DNA of 64,000 nucleotides, taken from Effrenium voratum. Lineage: Eukaryota > Sar > Dinophyceae > Suessiales > Symbiodiniaceae. A program made the position numbers and the translations under genes. Position 1 is the stretch's first letter, and each line of letters starts with the position of its first letter. The stretch is from positions 1 to 64,000 of the forward strand of contig CAUJNA010003497.1 in NCBI GenBank assembly GCA_963377175.1. Reading direction: 5' to 3'. Under the pieces are notes generated by a model. It saw nothing but the letters and a program-made list of their open reading frames with translations. It had not been told where the DNA came from and made no database searches. Shown here one piece after another: positions 37,860 to 49,379 of this stretch.

Positions 37860-39980
37860 ACTGGAACATGCGCTTGTTCCTGCAAACCAAGATTTGGATA
37901 TCATTTAGCTTGCCAAGATCAAACACCAGCATGGGCGTTCCCTTGCGAACCCCACAGAGTGTGCGTGTGTGTGTTGAGGAAGCAGACTCGGGTCCCATTT
38001 GTTGCAGGATCCGAGCCTTTGGTCCTCCTTGGCCAGGCGCGGTGGCCGGAGTCAGTGCGCGGCCGAAGCTCCTGCCAAGGACTTCAATGCCCTTGGAACT
38101 CTTGGGTTCCATGCTGGGAAGGCCGTTGGGTCTGTGGTTTGTTTGTTCTGCAGGGGGACCCCAACAGAAAGGTGAAGTGGTGGTGTTCTTTTTAGTTTCA
38201 CTTTAAGAAGCACACAAAACAAAGGTGCCCTCAAGAAGAAGCACGCCCAAGAAGAAACTCGGTTCCAATCACCTGGCGGTCACCAGGCGGGACCGCCTCC
38301 TATTGCCAAGTATATCCTCAGGTTTCTTTATGGCACATTTGACATCGAGAGTTTGTTGGGACTCCCCTTGTCGGTTTAGTGTCTATGCTTGCACAAGTAT
38401 AATAGAAAAGCTAGCCGTTGCTGAATGTCCACTTGCAAACCATGATGTGTTTCTCCCTGGCCACGACATGTGCTGCTTGGGCGCGCTTGCCGCTACAAAA
38501 TGCAGACCAGCTGATTAGTGACCCTGGCTAAGACGCATAACGAATATCAATCAGTCTGGCTGCTACCAGGGTGTGTCGTTTTGCAGGGACAACCAAAATG
38601 GCTTCTGTTTTCATCTTCAAACCACCAGACAAGGAGGGACCAACTTCAAAAAAGACGACGCACCCGCACATGTGCACAATCCGCAGCCATACATTGAGAG
38701 ATGTGCGTGTTTTCGCTTGTCTCAACCTTAGCCTTTTCCACTAGGGTCACCGGGGCAACTTGTCAAGGTGTGGCACTGGTGTTTGCTTCCTCGAATGTTT
38801 GAAATCAGCCGAAGGATCCTTCAATGGCTATTACTTGGGTGTTTTGGAAATGCAACTGTTGCTGTTGGATTTGCTGACTCAGTGAGATATCTATGAGACT
38901 GTGTGAGGGAGGGGTTATATACAGTTCCTGCATGTTTGCAGTGTCACACAGTGTGCTCAGAAAGTTTTGCATGTGTTGTTGGTTGTCTTCTCTGTGAGAA
39001 TTTGCGCCAAGAGGGTTAATGGTGCAGTTTCTTCCCCGCATTTTCAGAAAAAGAAGCAGCTGGCACCTGGGTTCGAAAGGCGTTTCGACTCAGGAGTCAG
39101 GCGAGAGGGGTGGACGTGAAGGAGCCAGAGGTGCAGGAGGGACGGCATGGGGGGGTCCCATTTGCGCGTTCTTTTTTGAGGTCGCTTTTTCTGGTTTCAA
39201 GTCAACGTCAAGAAAAGCACAATGTTTTGGGTGCCAAAAAGGACACCCATTGAACCTCACCCGGAAGCTCACCTGTCAGTTCGAAAGACACGCTCGAGAC
39301 GAAGTGTTGATGAAGTTGTTCTCCCATGCCATGAAATCCATGAGTGCTTCGTCATGCGGCCACTGGTTGCCAGACAATTTGGGTAGTTTCAGATGCGCAA
39401 CGGGAAGGCCTTGCATGGCCTGTGGCATGGGTCAGTCCAATCTTTGCTGTTCTTGGCATGTTTTTTTTGGTTTGTGGGTTTTGTTCATTGTTTGTAACAG
39501 GAAACTCGCGATGTTTGGGGGTTCTCCGATTTGAAGAAACTCCCATATGTGGCTTCACCAGGGTTCCACCACCCCACTTTGTGAGCAGGGTTCACCCCCG
39601 CAAAGAGGAGCCTGAGTGTTTACATCATCGTTGGCAACTTGAGTAGCTGGTTCTCTCACTTTCCTGCCTAGATATGGTAAGGCCCATAACCATGTAGGTG
39701 CAAAAAGTCAATGGGTTTTTGTTTTCCGTTTGCATGGTCATCGGCCCGAGTTCTGGTCTGTCTCGGCCAAAGATGTCCTTCAGCTGTCATGCAGACTTGA
39801 AAGTCACTAACGGATTGGATTTGCACTCAATCACATCCAATAAGCAGCTTTGCTTGTGGCTGACAAATGGCCCTGAAACATGCCATGTTTTGTTTCAGGA
39901 ATTTGTTGATGTTGACTGGAGGAGATACCATGAGATAACACTTGTTTTCAGCGCACCGGAAGGAATGCACATTTGCCGCT
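37860..39980. other. No gene recognised; dispersed repeats
   Basis: Copies of the GGGGACCCCAACAGAAAGGTG / TTTCACTTTAAGAAGCAC type repeat at 38145-38250 and a related one at 39170-39250 (both resemble 18840-18950 and 50435-50535). Open frames on both strands give no recognisable domain. Confidence 0.4.
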
Positions 39981-40100
39981 AGGCCAACGTGGACGTGGCA
40001 GTGGCTGAAGTGGCTGAAGTGGCGAATGGCGAGGCAGTGCTCAGCAGCTGGCAGGAGACCGCGCCGAAGCCCAAGGAAGGACCTCTGGTCCCATCAGACC

Positions 40101-40171
40101 CTTCCATTTGGTTAAGAATAATTTCATTTTTCCCCTGTTGGTTTAAGGGAATCTATCACTACTGGAAAAAG
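40101..40171. mobile_element. Inverted-repeat element (CTTCCATTTG family), copy c, truncated
   Basis: The left half CTTCCATTTGGTTAAGAATA and the core CCCCTGTTGGTTTAAGGGAA are present; the right end is replaced by a TA microsatellite at 40173-40195. Confidence 0.6.
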
Positions 40172-40244
40172 GTTTATATATATATATATATTAATTATTC
40201 CCGAAAGCATCGCGAAGGGTTCTTCCGTGCGGAGCCCTTGGACA

Positions 40245-40470
40245 AGTTACATAGAGCCAAGTTTCACAGAGCCAAGTTGCACAGAGCCAAGTTGCCAGAG
40301 CCAAGTTGCACAGAGCCAAGTTGCACAGAGCCAAGTTGCATTGCATTGCACAGAGCCAAGTTGCACAGAGCCAAGTTGCACAGAGCCAAGTGGCACAGAG
40401 CCAAGCGGCACAGAGCCAAGTGGCACAGAGCCAAGTGGCACAGAGCCAAGTGGCACAGAGCCAAGGTTTG
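40245..40470 (+). repeat. AGCCAAGTTGCACAG 15-bp minisatellite
   Basis: About 15 units of CAGAGCCAAGTTGCA or CAGAGCCAAGTGGCA. Two stray units occur at 51543-51572. Confidence 0.92.
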
Positions 40471-40544
40471 GTAGAGCTTGCGTAGAGCTTCGGCGTAAGC
40501 ATCTATGTAAGTTAGTTTAGGTTTCTAAGGCGCTGTGTTGGGAG

Positions 40545-40930
40545 TTTGATCATCGCTCGGGATTGCGACCCTTTGCGGAGATCCGCGTGGTCGAGGAAAA
40601 AAACTGAAGACTTTTTGCGATTTCTGCGGTGCCCGCGCGACCCTCTGCGGAGATCCGCGTGGTCGAGGTTCAAAAACTGGGGATTTTTGTACGATTCTTG
40701 CAAGCCGCGCGCGACCCTGCGGAGACCCGCGTGCAGATGTCAAAAAAACTGCGGGTTTTGTTTATGATTCTTGCGGTGCGCGCGCGACACTCTGCAGAGA
40801 TCGTGCGTGTCGATGCGCTCTCGCTGCGCTGCCGTGCGAATTCGTCCTAGTCTCGGCGAACCCTCTGCGGAGATCGTGCGTGTCGAAGCGCTCCCGCTGT
40901 GGCGCCGTGCGATTTCCTTGCTCGCAAAAT
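40545..40930 (+). repeat. About 75-bp tandem repeat (CTCTGCGGAGATCCGCGTGG)
   Basis: Five units with CGACCCTCTGCGGAGATC(C/G), CGTGTCGA and a variable tail. CTGCGGAGATCCGCG is partly palindromic. Confidence 0.85.
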
Positions 40931-41094
40931 GGCCTTTGGAAGTTGTCTCGTGGCTCCTGCAATCCCGCTCCAGCTGGAAAATCGCAACTTTTAAGTACCT
41001 GCATCTCTTGAAAGTTAATAATTCCCACTCCAAAAAGAAAAAAGTACTTTCTTCCATGCTGGAGTGATAGTTTTCAATCCGTGTTAAAATGCCC

Positions 41095-41355
41095 GTTCGG
41101 GTAGTTCCGACTGCTCAGGCATCCGTTCGGACCCGTTCGGAACCCGTTCGAAACCCGTTCGAAACCCGTTCGAACCCGTTCGAACCCGTTCGTACCCGTT
41201 CGGACCCGTTCGGACCTGTTCGGAGGTACGTAAAAAATACGCCAACATTACGCAATAAGCCTTTGATAATTTATGTGCAGCGCTGATTTATGAACACTTC
41301 GATGGTAGTGAAAATTTCCGTTCAAGAGTAGAAATACCCGTTCGAAAGTGGAAAT
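41095..41355 (+). repeat. CCCGTTCGAA 10-11 bp minisatellite
   Basis: A dense run at 41110-41225 of CCGTTCGAAAC / CCGTTCGGAC, with outlying units to 41355. Confidence 0.88.
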
Positions 41356-41424
41356 ACCCGTGTCCTCAGGCCAAAAAGTACTTTGTCAATTTTGGAGTAG
41401 GAATTCTTAACTTCCAGGAGATCC

Positions 41425-41690
41425 AGGTACGAAAGCAGTACGCGAAGAAAACTTTCGCAGCTCCGGCTGGAAAATCGCAACTTTTCAGTACCAAAGTAGC
41501 ACGCGAAGTAAACTTTCGCAGCTTCGGCTGGAAAATCGCAACTTTTGAGTACGAAAGTAGTACGCGAAGTAAACTTTCGCAGCTCCTGCTGGAATATCGC
41601 AACGTTGCAGTACCAAAGTAGCACGCGAAGTAAACTTTCGCAGCTCTGGCTGGAAAATCGCAACTTTTAAGTACGAAAGTGTTTCGCGAA
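41425..41690 (+). repeat. About 62-bp tandem repeat (CTGGAAAATCGCAACTTTT)
   Basis: Four units of AGTACGAAAGTAGTACGCGA, AGTAAACTTTCGCAGCTCC and GGCTGGAAAATCGCAACTTT. A single diverged unit lies at 40965-41000. Confidence 0.85.
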
Positions 41691-41694
41691 TAGA

Positions 41695-41830
41695 GGAAAC
41701 TTGTTCAGAGCAACTTGCTGAGAGAACTTGCTTGGAGAACTTGCTCAGAGGAACTCACGCCAACAACTTGCTCAGATGCGCAACTTACACAGAGAACTTG
41801 CTAGGATTGATTGCTAGGGAAACTTGCCGC
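41695..41830 (+). repeat. GAACTTGCTCAGAG short repeats
   Basis: Degenerate 14-18 bp units of (A)GAACTTGCT(C/T)(A/G)GAG(A/G), related to 8880-8970 and 27100-27200. Confidence 0.75.
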
Positions 41831-44450
41831 CGCTGCTAATGCTTTCGGGCCACCCATCTTCTAGAGTTTTTTCCAGGAGACTTAAGCAATCAGCAGGAGT
41901 GATTGAGCCCAGGGTGATTGTACTTGCGCTATCGCAAGTCTCAGTCCAAGACCGACCTTTCAACCAAAAAAAATCAAACCCTATGTTGGGCCAGATTTGG
42001 TCAAGGTCCCAAAAAGGGTGAACCTTGCATCAGGTCCCGAAGGGGCAGGTGAGAAATAGGCCAGAATTGAAGATGTCATGGTTGGGAGGCAAAAAAAAAG
42101 CTGAGGTAGTCCGGTGGAGCCTCTTGATGCCTGTTTGGAGCGAAGGTTCCGTTGATGTCCACCAAACTTAGGGTTTCCGTGCACAAGTTCCCAATTTATG
42201 TTGGATTGGTATGGGTTGCGTCCCTTAGAACTCCCGTTTTAGAAAACATGGAGCCAGAAACACAGAACTGGATAAGAGATTTACTGGGGATGCGGCAGGT
42301 TTCCTCCAGTTGCGGCCCAGGTTCCGGCGGATGTGGACGCGCGCAGACTCCTTCCACGTAGGGGCCCAGCGAGTGGGAGGGGGACAGGGCCTGGAGTTGC
42401 TGGCATGCAGCTGACTCTCCTAAAAGTTCCGGTGACGTTCGAACCTTTTTGTTTCACCTGGCTATTACACGTAGGACTTCGACAGGAAAGGCGATCTCCA
42501 TTTGAAACCATGACTCAAGCGGGCAAAGTGCGGAAACCAAGGTTCACTACTCTGGGCTCGCAGCCGTTCTGTTGGCGTTTTAGTTTTTTAGGGTTTAGTG
42601 GGGATTTCAATTAACCCTCTAAAAGTTAAAAATTTCAGCAGGGCATCTGAGGACAGCCCAGTACTGCTACTCTACACTGGTTCTCAGCAAGCATATGTGT
42701 AACCACTGTTCGCCTCTGAATCATAGACGTGACCCTCAAAGGACATGAGTTTGGATGTTACATTGACGTTCAGAGGCACAAAAGGAATCTTTCATGTAAG
42801 GAGCCTGAGGAGCCAGCTGCTCTCTGCCGCTTTCATGCTGTGCCAGCTTGCTCTCTCTAGCCCAGATTTGACGCAGCGAGTCCCTCTGGCGGTTGCGGAA
42901 TAGTTGGGCTGATCGGGGAAAGCCCCGCTGTGTCCTCCTCCGATGGGAACGCACTGGAACCACGGAAGTTCAAATTGCCGTGCACTGGCCGTCGCAAGAC
43001 CTCAGAGCAAGCAGTCAGTATGCATCCAACTGACATGGGAGATAGGTGAGTATCTAGTCAGCTATCAGTGAATAATGCTGAACGTGAAAGCGTGTCTCTT
43101 TCAACTCCCATTTTCCGCGTAATCCCATGGCAATTTCACTCACCGCGAGACCCTTGCATCAAGCTAGAGTTGTGCCTCTGAGCTTAGGAGCTCAAGAGAT
43201 GGGTTGTTGTCGTATGTTCTCCGGTGGCAATGCCCTTTTTTGGGGGGAAGCAAACCAATTTGGAAACCGCCTCAAAAAGGGGGGGTCCCTAACTTTCTAA
43301 CAGCTGAAAGGCTAAGCATGGAATTCGAAGCCGAAGGAGGAACACTTCCTTGCATTCAGGTACCTCCAGCTTGCTGTGTTCCGGAGTTTCGGGGCCCTTT
43401 GAAAGGTTAGCCACATTGGACGGGGAGTCAACTCAAACGCAGCTGTTTCAAATTCAGACAACTTGAACAGCACCCAGAACCCGCCGACACCAGGGAGTAA
43501 ATCCTTGGCCCAAATTGAGCAAGGGTTTTGAGTGCTCACATGAAGCACTTCATCAAAGTCAGTTGCAGGTTGCCCATCAGCGCGTTTTCAGGACTGATAC
43601 TTCACCCCAAATAGTTGTTGGTGTCCCGTGGTTTCCCTTTCTCCATGTTTGCTTCTTTCGAAAGGCACATTTGCGATACACACAAAAGCACCCCAAAAGC
43701 GTATGAGAGTCGTCCGAAAGGTCCTTGTATTGAGATGTGAAGGTATGAGAGTGATTTTGTCGCGAAGATGGCGGTTTCCGGAGCAAGGAGTTTCCGGAGC
43801 GAGGAACTGGACCCCCGAAAATGGCCTCGATGTTCCTTTTGGTGTCCCTTTCAAACCAAACCTGGGTACGCGAAGCTTCCCAGGTCCACGCCATCTCGGG
43901 TACGGTTCACACCATCATCGGCTGCAGCCCAAGGATCCCCCGAGCTCTTCGGCGATTCACGCAGATCTTCACCGATGGCAAGTTCTTAGGGTTGTTATTT
44001 TTCTTGTTCTGTTCATTTCTTGGGGGCCTGCAAAACGCAGTCAATTAATGTGTTGCTACCATACCAAGGGCTATAAGATTGATGTGTCTCAAAAACTGGG
44101 TCACACAGAGGAAAATAAAGCTGGGGGTGTGTGAAATAGGGTGAGACCCAGATATCCCTGCCGTTGCCGGCCTTTTTAACTCCAAGCAGCAAATATGAGA
44201 ATTGCGTTCACAATCAATCTTTCCACGCGTGTTTTCGGACAAAAAACACATCCGGCGACCATTGCCTTCGGCAAAGAAATCCACCAGCGAATGGCAGGTT
44301 TGTTTTGGCTGGAGAAAGCTGGGATATTGCATGCGTTCCAATGAAGGGGCAAGGATGAGACAGACCAGGCACAAGGCGCTTGCAGTCGGTTGAGATATGT
44401 TGAAGTTTCAGTTCACCGCATGACCCTTTAAAAGGCAGGGCTTCTGAAAA
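41831..44450. other. No gene recognised
   Basis: Mixed sequence. A CAGGGCATCTGAGGACAGCCCA segment near 42640 resembles 53112-53150. No convincing exon, RNA gene or transposon end. Confidence 0.4.
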
Positions 44451-44454
44451 CATG

Positions 44455-44760
44455 TTCAAACGATTTGATTTGGCCCCATGAAAAAGACACACCAATAACA
44501 TATGTCGGGGGCTGTGTAAATGCGTTTGGTGCATGTTAAATTGAAATAATTTGATTTGGCCCCATGAAAAAGACACACCAATAACATATGTCGGGGCTGT
44601 GTAAATGTTTTTGGTGCATGTTAAATTGAAACAATTTGATTTGGCCCCATGAAAAAGACACACCAATAACATATGTCGGGGGCTGTGTAAATGTTTTTGG
44701 TGCATGTTAAATTGAATCAATTTGATTTGGCCCCATGAAAAAGACACACCAATACATATA
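44455..44760 (+). repeat. 86-bp tandem repeat, four units
   Basis: TTTGATTTGGCCCCATGAAA and AAGACACACCAATAACATAT recur with starts at 44464, 44550, 44635 and 44721. The units are nearly identical, so expansion is recent. Confidence 0.93.
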
Positions 44761-45090
44761 TTGGTGCCTTTTCGAAGCACCTGTAAGCAAAGATTCTCGA
44801 GCGTTCGGAGCTCCGAGGCTTGGCGTACTTGCTGGATGTCCTCCTGGTGGATATTGTGCGCCTCGCTGGCGGGCAAATGTCCCCGCATTTGCCCGGGACC
44901 CCGATCGAAGGGCGTGCCCTTCGTGGACTTTTTTTGCATCTGGAAGCGAAATCCCAGGTGAGTCACAATCAAAACCCGGGTAGATGAAGGTTAGCAAGGG
45001 ACGATCCCAACCATAAATAGCTGCGGCCGCCTTTTTAATCCTGTACATGGTTCTGGGTAGACCATTTTAGTACCAGGTGTTGATTGCGAC

Positions 45091-45738
45091 TCAGGTGCAA
45101 TAGCACTGTGGATGGACAAACTTCTTCTCGCACCGCCTAAGAAACCCTGGAATGATTCGATGCCCTTGGGGAATCCAACAAGCAATGGTTTCAAAGCCGT
45201 GTGAACGGATGTCGCCGCCCATAGTAGGGCCCTTCCAAATCTGATTCCTCCATTGGTACAAGGGTGCTGAACCCTGGAGAACCATGCAAATCAGAGGAGG
45301 CCCATTTTTGCAAAGCGAAATCCCTATAAGGCCATTCCGGAGCAGTACAGCTCGGACTCCGAAGCTAACATCGCTGTTCGACGTGGAATCTGCAACCACC
45401 ATCTCCATATCTCCATTGGTCCAGAAGTTTGCCATTGTGTATCCATGCAACATCAATCTATGCATCGCAAACTCACCGATTCGGGCCTTGGTCTGCAGGT
45501 TGATGAACTGTAGCAATTTGTAATTTGTTCAGATTCAACACGTCACAAGAAGGTCACTGAACATTGGATATGACTTCCTTGTTATCCTCCTTGCCACGTT
45601 GAGCTCTTCTTGCCCTTTGAGCAATCCAGCGAAGCGAATGGCATGCGTCGAAGTCAAAGCAAAAGCATAGGTTCGGTCCCGAGACTCTTGAAAGCTCCCG
45701 GTGGCTGGCAAAACTCCACTTGACAACCTGATCTGCAT
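45091..45738 (-). CDS. Hypothetical minus-strand exons
   Basis: Two adjacent open frames look protein-like: 45738-45535 (RTYAFALTSTHAIRFAGLLK, GQEELNVARRITRKSYPMF) and 45516-45091 (RIGEFAMHRLMLHGYTMANF, WTNGDMEMVVADSTSNSDVS, FGVRAVLLRNGLIGISLCKN). Composition is balanced and the second frame is long for this region. No family recognised; splice connection uncertain. Confidence 0.3.
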
Positions 45739-45759
45739 CGTTGCCTTGTTTCATGTTGT

Positions 45760-48700
45760 GCCTTTCCTCAACAGTCTAGCAAAGAGTCAGTCAAAGAAGA
45801 AGCCAGAAGTCTCTGCGGCTGTTTTCAGTTTTTGGGGTGACTGCATGCGACCTTCACATGGAGCTCAAAGGCCTTTCTGCCAATACCTTGAGGACCCTTC
45901 GGTGGCTTGTGTGCTGCTTCAAGTGGTTCGGAACGCTGTGTGTCGGTTCGTGTTCTTTGTTTGTTTCTTTCTTCTTTGGGGGGTGGAAGAAGGAAGATGG
46001 CATGCTAGTGTAGCCTGTGCGTATGTTGATCTGCTTTCTTGCTTGGCGGGGTGTATGTTTTATAGGAAAGAAGTGGAGGTCGCACTTGGGCGTTCAGCCA
46101 AGATAGTAAGTTGTTGGCAAGTTAGGCTCCCCTCTTACAAGTCCCCTTAAGTAGGGGTAACCTTGCTGGGGGCTTTATTTCGTCCCAAGTTGCCAACATC
46201 CGAAGAGTTTGTCCTCGGCTTTTCTCAGGCCTTTCGAGTTGGTCCTCGCGTCCATGGGCTTTGGCGCCGTGAATGCGGCGGGGCGGCCCAGAAAGCCGCA
46301 TGGAAGGCTGGCGATTTGTAGCCCGAGTTGGAGATGTTTGCAAAAGTTTCCCGAGTTGTCGCTCGGGACCCACTTAGAACCGGAAAAACACCCAGAGCAC
46401 TCAGCAACTATGACTACGTATGAGAGGGATGGGGGAAGTTCCGCCCTTGTTGGCCACGTTGGCCAGCATTAGTCTTCTATAGTTTCCCCTTGTTTTTTTC
46501 CAAACAAAAACACTTAAGTAAGTACCCCTTTCATAAGTCGTGCCTGACTTTCCACTTAACTATCCCCCCCCTCCTACCATCTCCCACCCGCCCACCCGCC
46601 CCGGCCGCCAGCCCCCTTCGAAGAGCTCAGATCACTGGGCTGCAGCCCTCGCTGCTGCCGCAGCCCACCAAGACCATAGCCCAACTCCTCGGCTTCGGCG
46701 AGGCGAGGCTCCCGAGAACAGGAGGTTGCACCTGGGACCTGTGTTCCGTGGCTCGGACTTTAGTCACTTTTTGGGGGGTTGGAGCATGTGAGCGGTAAGC
46801 AAAAAATGGAATCACACAGAAATGGCAAGGGGATGGAAACAAAGACCTGCACAACCCCTAGCTCTTGATGTTTGAGCTGCCATATTATTGATGGAGCCAA
46901 GAAGCCACGGAATTGGTGCTGACCCCAAAATCAGCGAATTGAAGGGGCGGTTCCACAGTGCAGGAAGCTGGTCAAGTGTATTGCTCCGGGATCAATCTCT
47001 TGGGGCCTTGGGACAGTGATTACTATACGGATCTTAGACCATGGTAAAGCTTCCTAAGGGAAACCATGGCCACGGCTCACATGTTTTTTGACCGTGGCAC
47101 AGTTGAGCAAGCGGTGATCTGAGGTATTTTTCCCCGCGGGCGGACGATGATGAGCCGTCCTAGGCTATTCTAAGGGTTTCGCTGTTTTTTTTTTTCACGT
47201 TTCGGCTGTCGATCTGTTTTGTTTTTCTAGCCACATGGGGGTTGATACAAAGATCCTTTACATGGGGTGACAATTAGGGAAACCACCAGAAAAGAGTACT
47301 TTCACCTGGGAAAAGTTGCCCATGGTCGTTTCGGGGCCGAACAGAACATTGATCGTCCACATTATACCGTCCGCTTTTTTAGCACACGCTTGGATTGGAT
47401 GACAGCTGCTCAGTCAGCCGTTTCTGTCACGTATCGCAGGACGGCAACCTCTCCTCCGGTGGCTTTGTGAACACCGCAGGCCGGGAGAAAAATCCCTGAC
47501 CGGAAGTGCATCAAACAAGTGTTCACGGCTTGAACCATTGCAACTGCCGATACAGGCGCTTGACACAAATGTGTAATCATATCTAGGATTGAGGAATCTT
47601 AAATTTTGCCGTGTCATTTGCCGATAAGTGCGTGCGTTTGTTGTTGGCTGCCAGCTCAGGTGCCAGGTAGGCTATCAAAAAGCAAAGTCATGCATCGAAG
47701 TGTACTTTGTGCTGCCAGGATTTTATTTCTTCTTGACCTACCAGTCAGAGCCTAAGCGTATTCGTGCAGAACGACTGGGTTCACTTGCGGGAGCTCGACT
47801 TTTGCCCGCCGGCTTGTCCGGCGCAACCCGTCCTTCCTTGCGAAGCCAAGTGGGAATGGCGCAACGACCAGACGCAAACCAATGGGGAAGGGGCAAGCTG
47901 GATGTTTCTCCTTGACCAAACAGAGTCTCCATGTCCTTCCGGCCACCTGGTGCCTTCATCGTAAGCTTCCAATAAAACCCCGCGGCAAGCCATTGAAAGT
48001 CTGTCAAGAATGACACCTTTCATTTGCTGAGGAAGAAAAATACATATTTCCTGTCAGAGATTCCTTTAAATCTAAGAGGGGGAACAATACGTATTCATTT
48101 ATGCATATGAAGGACACATATCGTGGATACCCCAACTCAAAGCGTAGGAAGGTCCACCAAGAGCCATAGACGAACGGCTTCCCCCTCCCATTTCTTCTAG
48201 ACTGTGTAAGCCGAAAGTTATTGATTGGCAGAGCCACATTGGGTTGGGGAGTTCCATGTTGGACTCTCGCGTGAACATCCCAGCTGCCCACACAAACCAT
48301 CTTCCCAGCGCCTGCTATTTCTCATGGCTCCAAACCTCATACTCTCCAAAACACATTCGTCACGGGCTTGGCAACGGGACCCCCTTTCCGGGATGAGCAT
48401 TCTTTGCCTGAGCCCGAAATGAGAAGGGGGGAAGGGTGCGAGAACATGGACTCCAAAGCCCGAAGTGTCCAACCCCAGATTCAGCTCGATTGATTCAATG
48501 GTTGTCCCTAAGGGAGCACGTATCTCCTAAGGATATACTTGAGTATGGGTCAAAATCGAAACCGCTGGTTTTAGTCCTTGTTTCCATCTACCAAGGTTCC
48601 CATTGGGGGTTACCCTATTTTTACCCCACTTGCAAGAGTGCCTGGCTCAAAATCCACTGGAACCTGACCGGAGGTAGGCCAAATTTCCTCGAGCGAGGCT

Positions 48701-49040
48701 TGTCTGTTTTTGAGTTGGTACCTTTTGTTCTCCCCTTAAAACTTGAATCAAGTGTGACGACCTCGCTTCGATTTTACGACACAGGCGCCATAGAGGGCTT
48801 GAAAGCAAACTCAACAAAATCCGAAAGAATCATTTCGCCATCCAGACCTTGAAAGTGGGTACCATCGCAGGTGTGGCTGTTCTGTTCCGAAGGCTGTTTT
48901 TTGTCCCGAGAACCAATCTCTGGCTTCTTGGCTAGCGATACATTGGCCAAGAATCTAGCGGTTACCACCATAGCTGTCCTTTCTGGTTGTTTTGACCGAA
49001 AATAGATGGCGATTCCGGTTTCAAACATCTACCAGCTTTG
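45760..49040. other. No gene recognised
   Basis: Includes one copy (47270-47365) of the GGGAAACCACC repeat. Minus-strand frames near 48004-48300 and 48774-49028 are open but lack any motif. Confidence 0.4.
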
Positions 49041-49042
49041 TG

Positions 49043-49138
49043 CTTAAGAATATTTGTTATTTTCCCCTGTTGGTTTTTAGAGGTATCCATCACAAATGGA
49101 CATGCGTTTCTTTGTCCAGGGCCTTAAGCAAATGGAAG
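49043..49138. mobile_element. Inverted-repeat element (CTTCCATTTG family), copy d
   Basis: CTTAAGAATATTTG at the left and CTTAAGCAAATGGAAG at the right, with TTTCCCCTGTTGGTTTTTAG and TTTCTTTGTCCAGGGC inside. Confidence 0.62.
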
Positions 49139-49275
49139 CCATCCATCTATCGGGTTCCTCGGCCGCTTGGCCACCACACCCTTGGTCATAGGAGCCTCCG
49201 TGTGCTGCCTGAGTACCCCACCTGGTTGCAGCCGGGGCCTGAAAGTTGACGCGCTAAGTTGCGAGACATGTCTGT

Positions 49276-49372
49276 ATCGTTTATGGCGAGCTCACCGATT
49301 CGGGGGCAAAACGAGCTCACCGTGCAAAAGTTCCTGTACTTCGCGATCCAATTCTTATTTCAGGTGTTGGAA
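49276..49372. repeat. Dispersed TTTATGGCGAGCTCAC repeat
   Basis: About 95 bp related to 15783-15870: both hold TTTATGGCGAGCTCACC, ACGAGCTCA or GCGAGCTCA, and a TACTT, G, GATCC tail. Confidence 0.6.
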
Positions 49373-49379
49373 GTATTGC

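Noticed and set aside
40245..40470. Regular spacing resembling a CRISPR array
   Set aside because: Contiguous 15-bp units with no unique spacers; a minisatellite.
44214..44972. 252-codon minus-strand ORF
   Set aside because: Crosses the 86-bp tandem repeat, with the same unit appearing in different frames; no domain.
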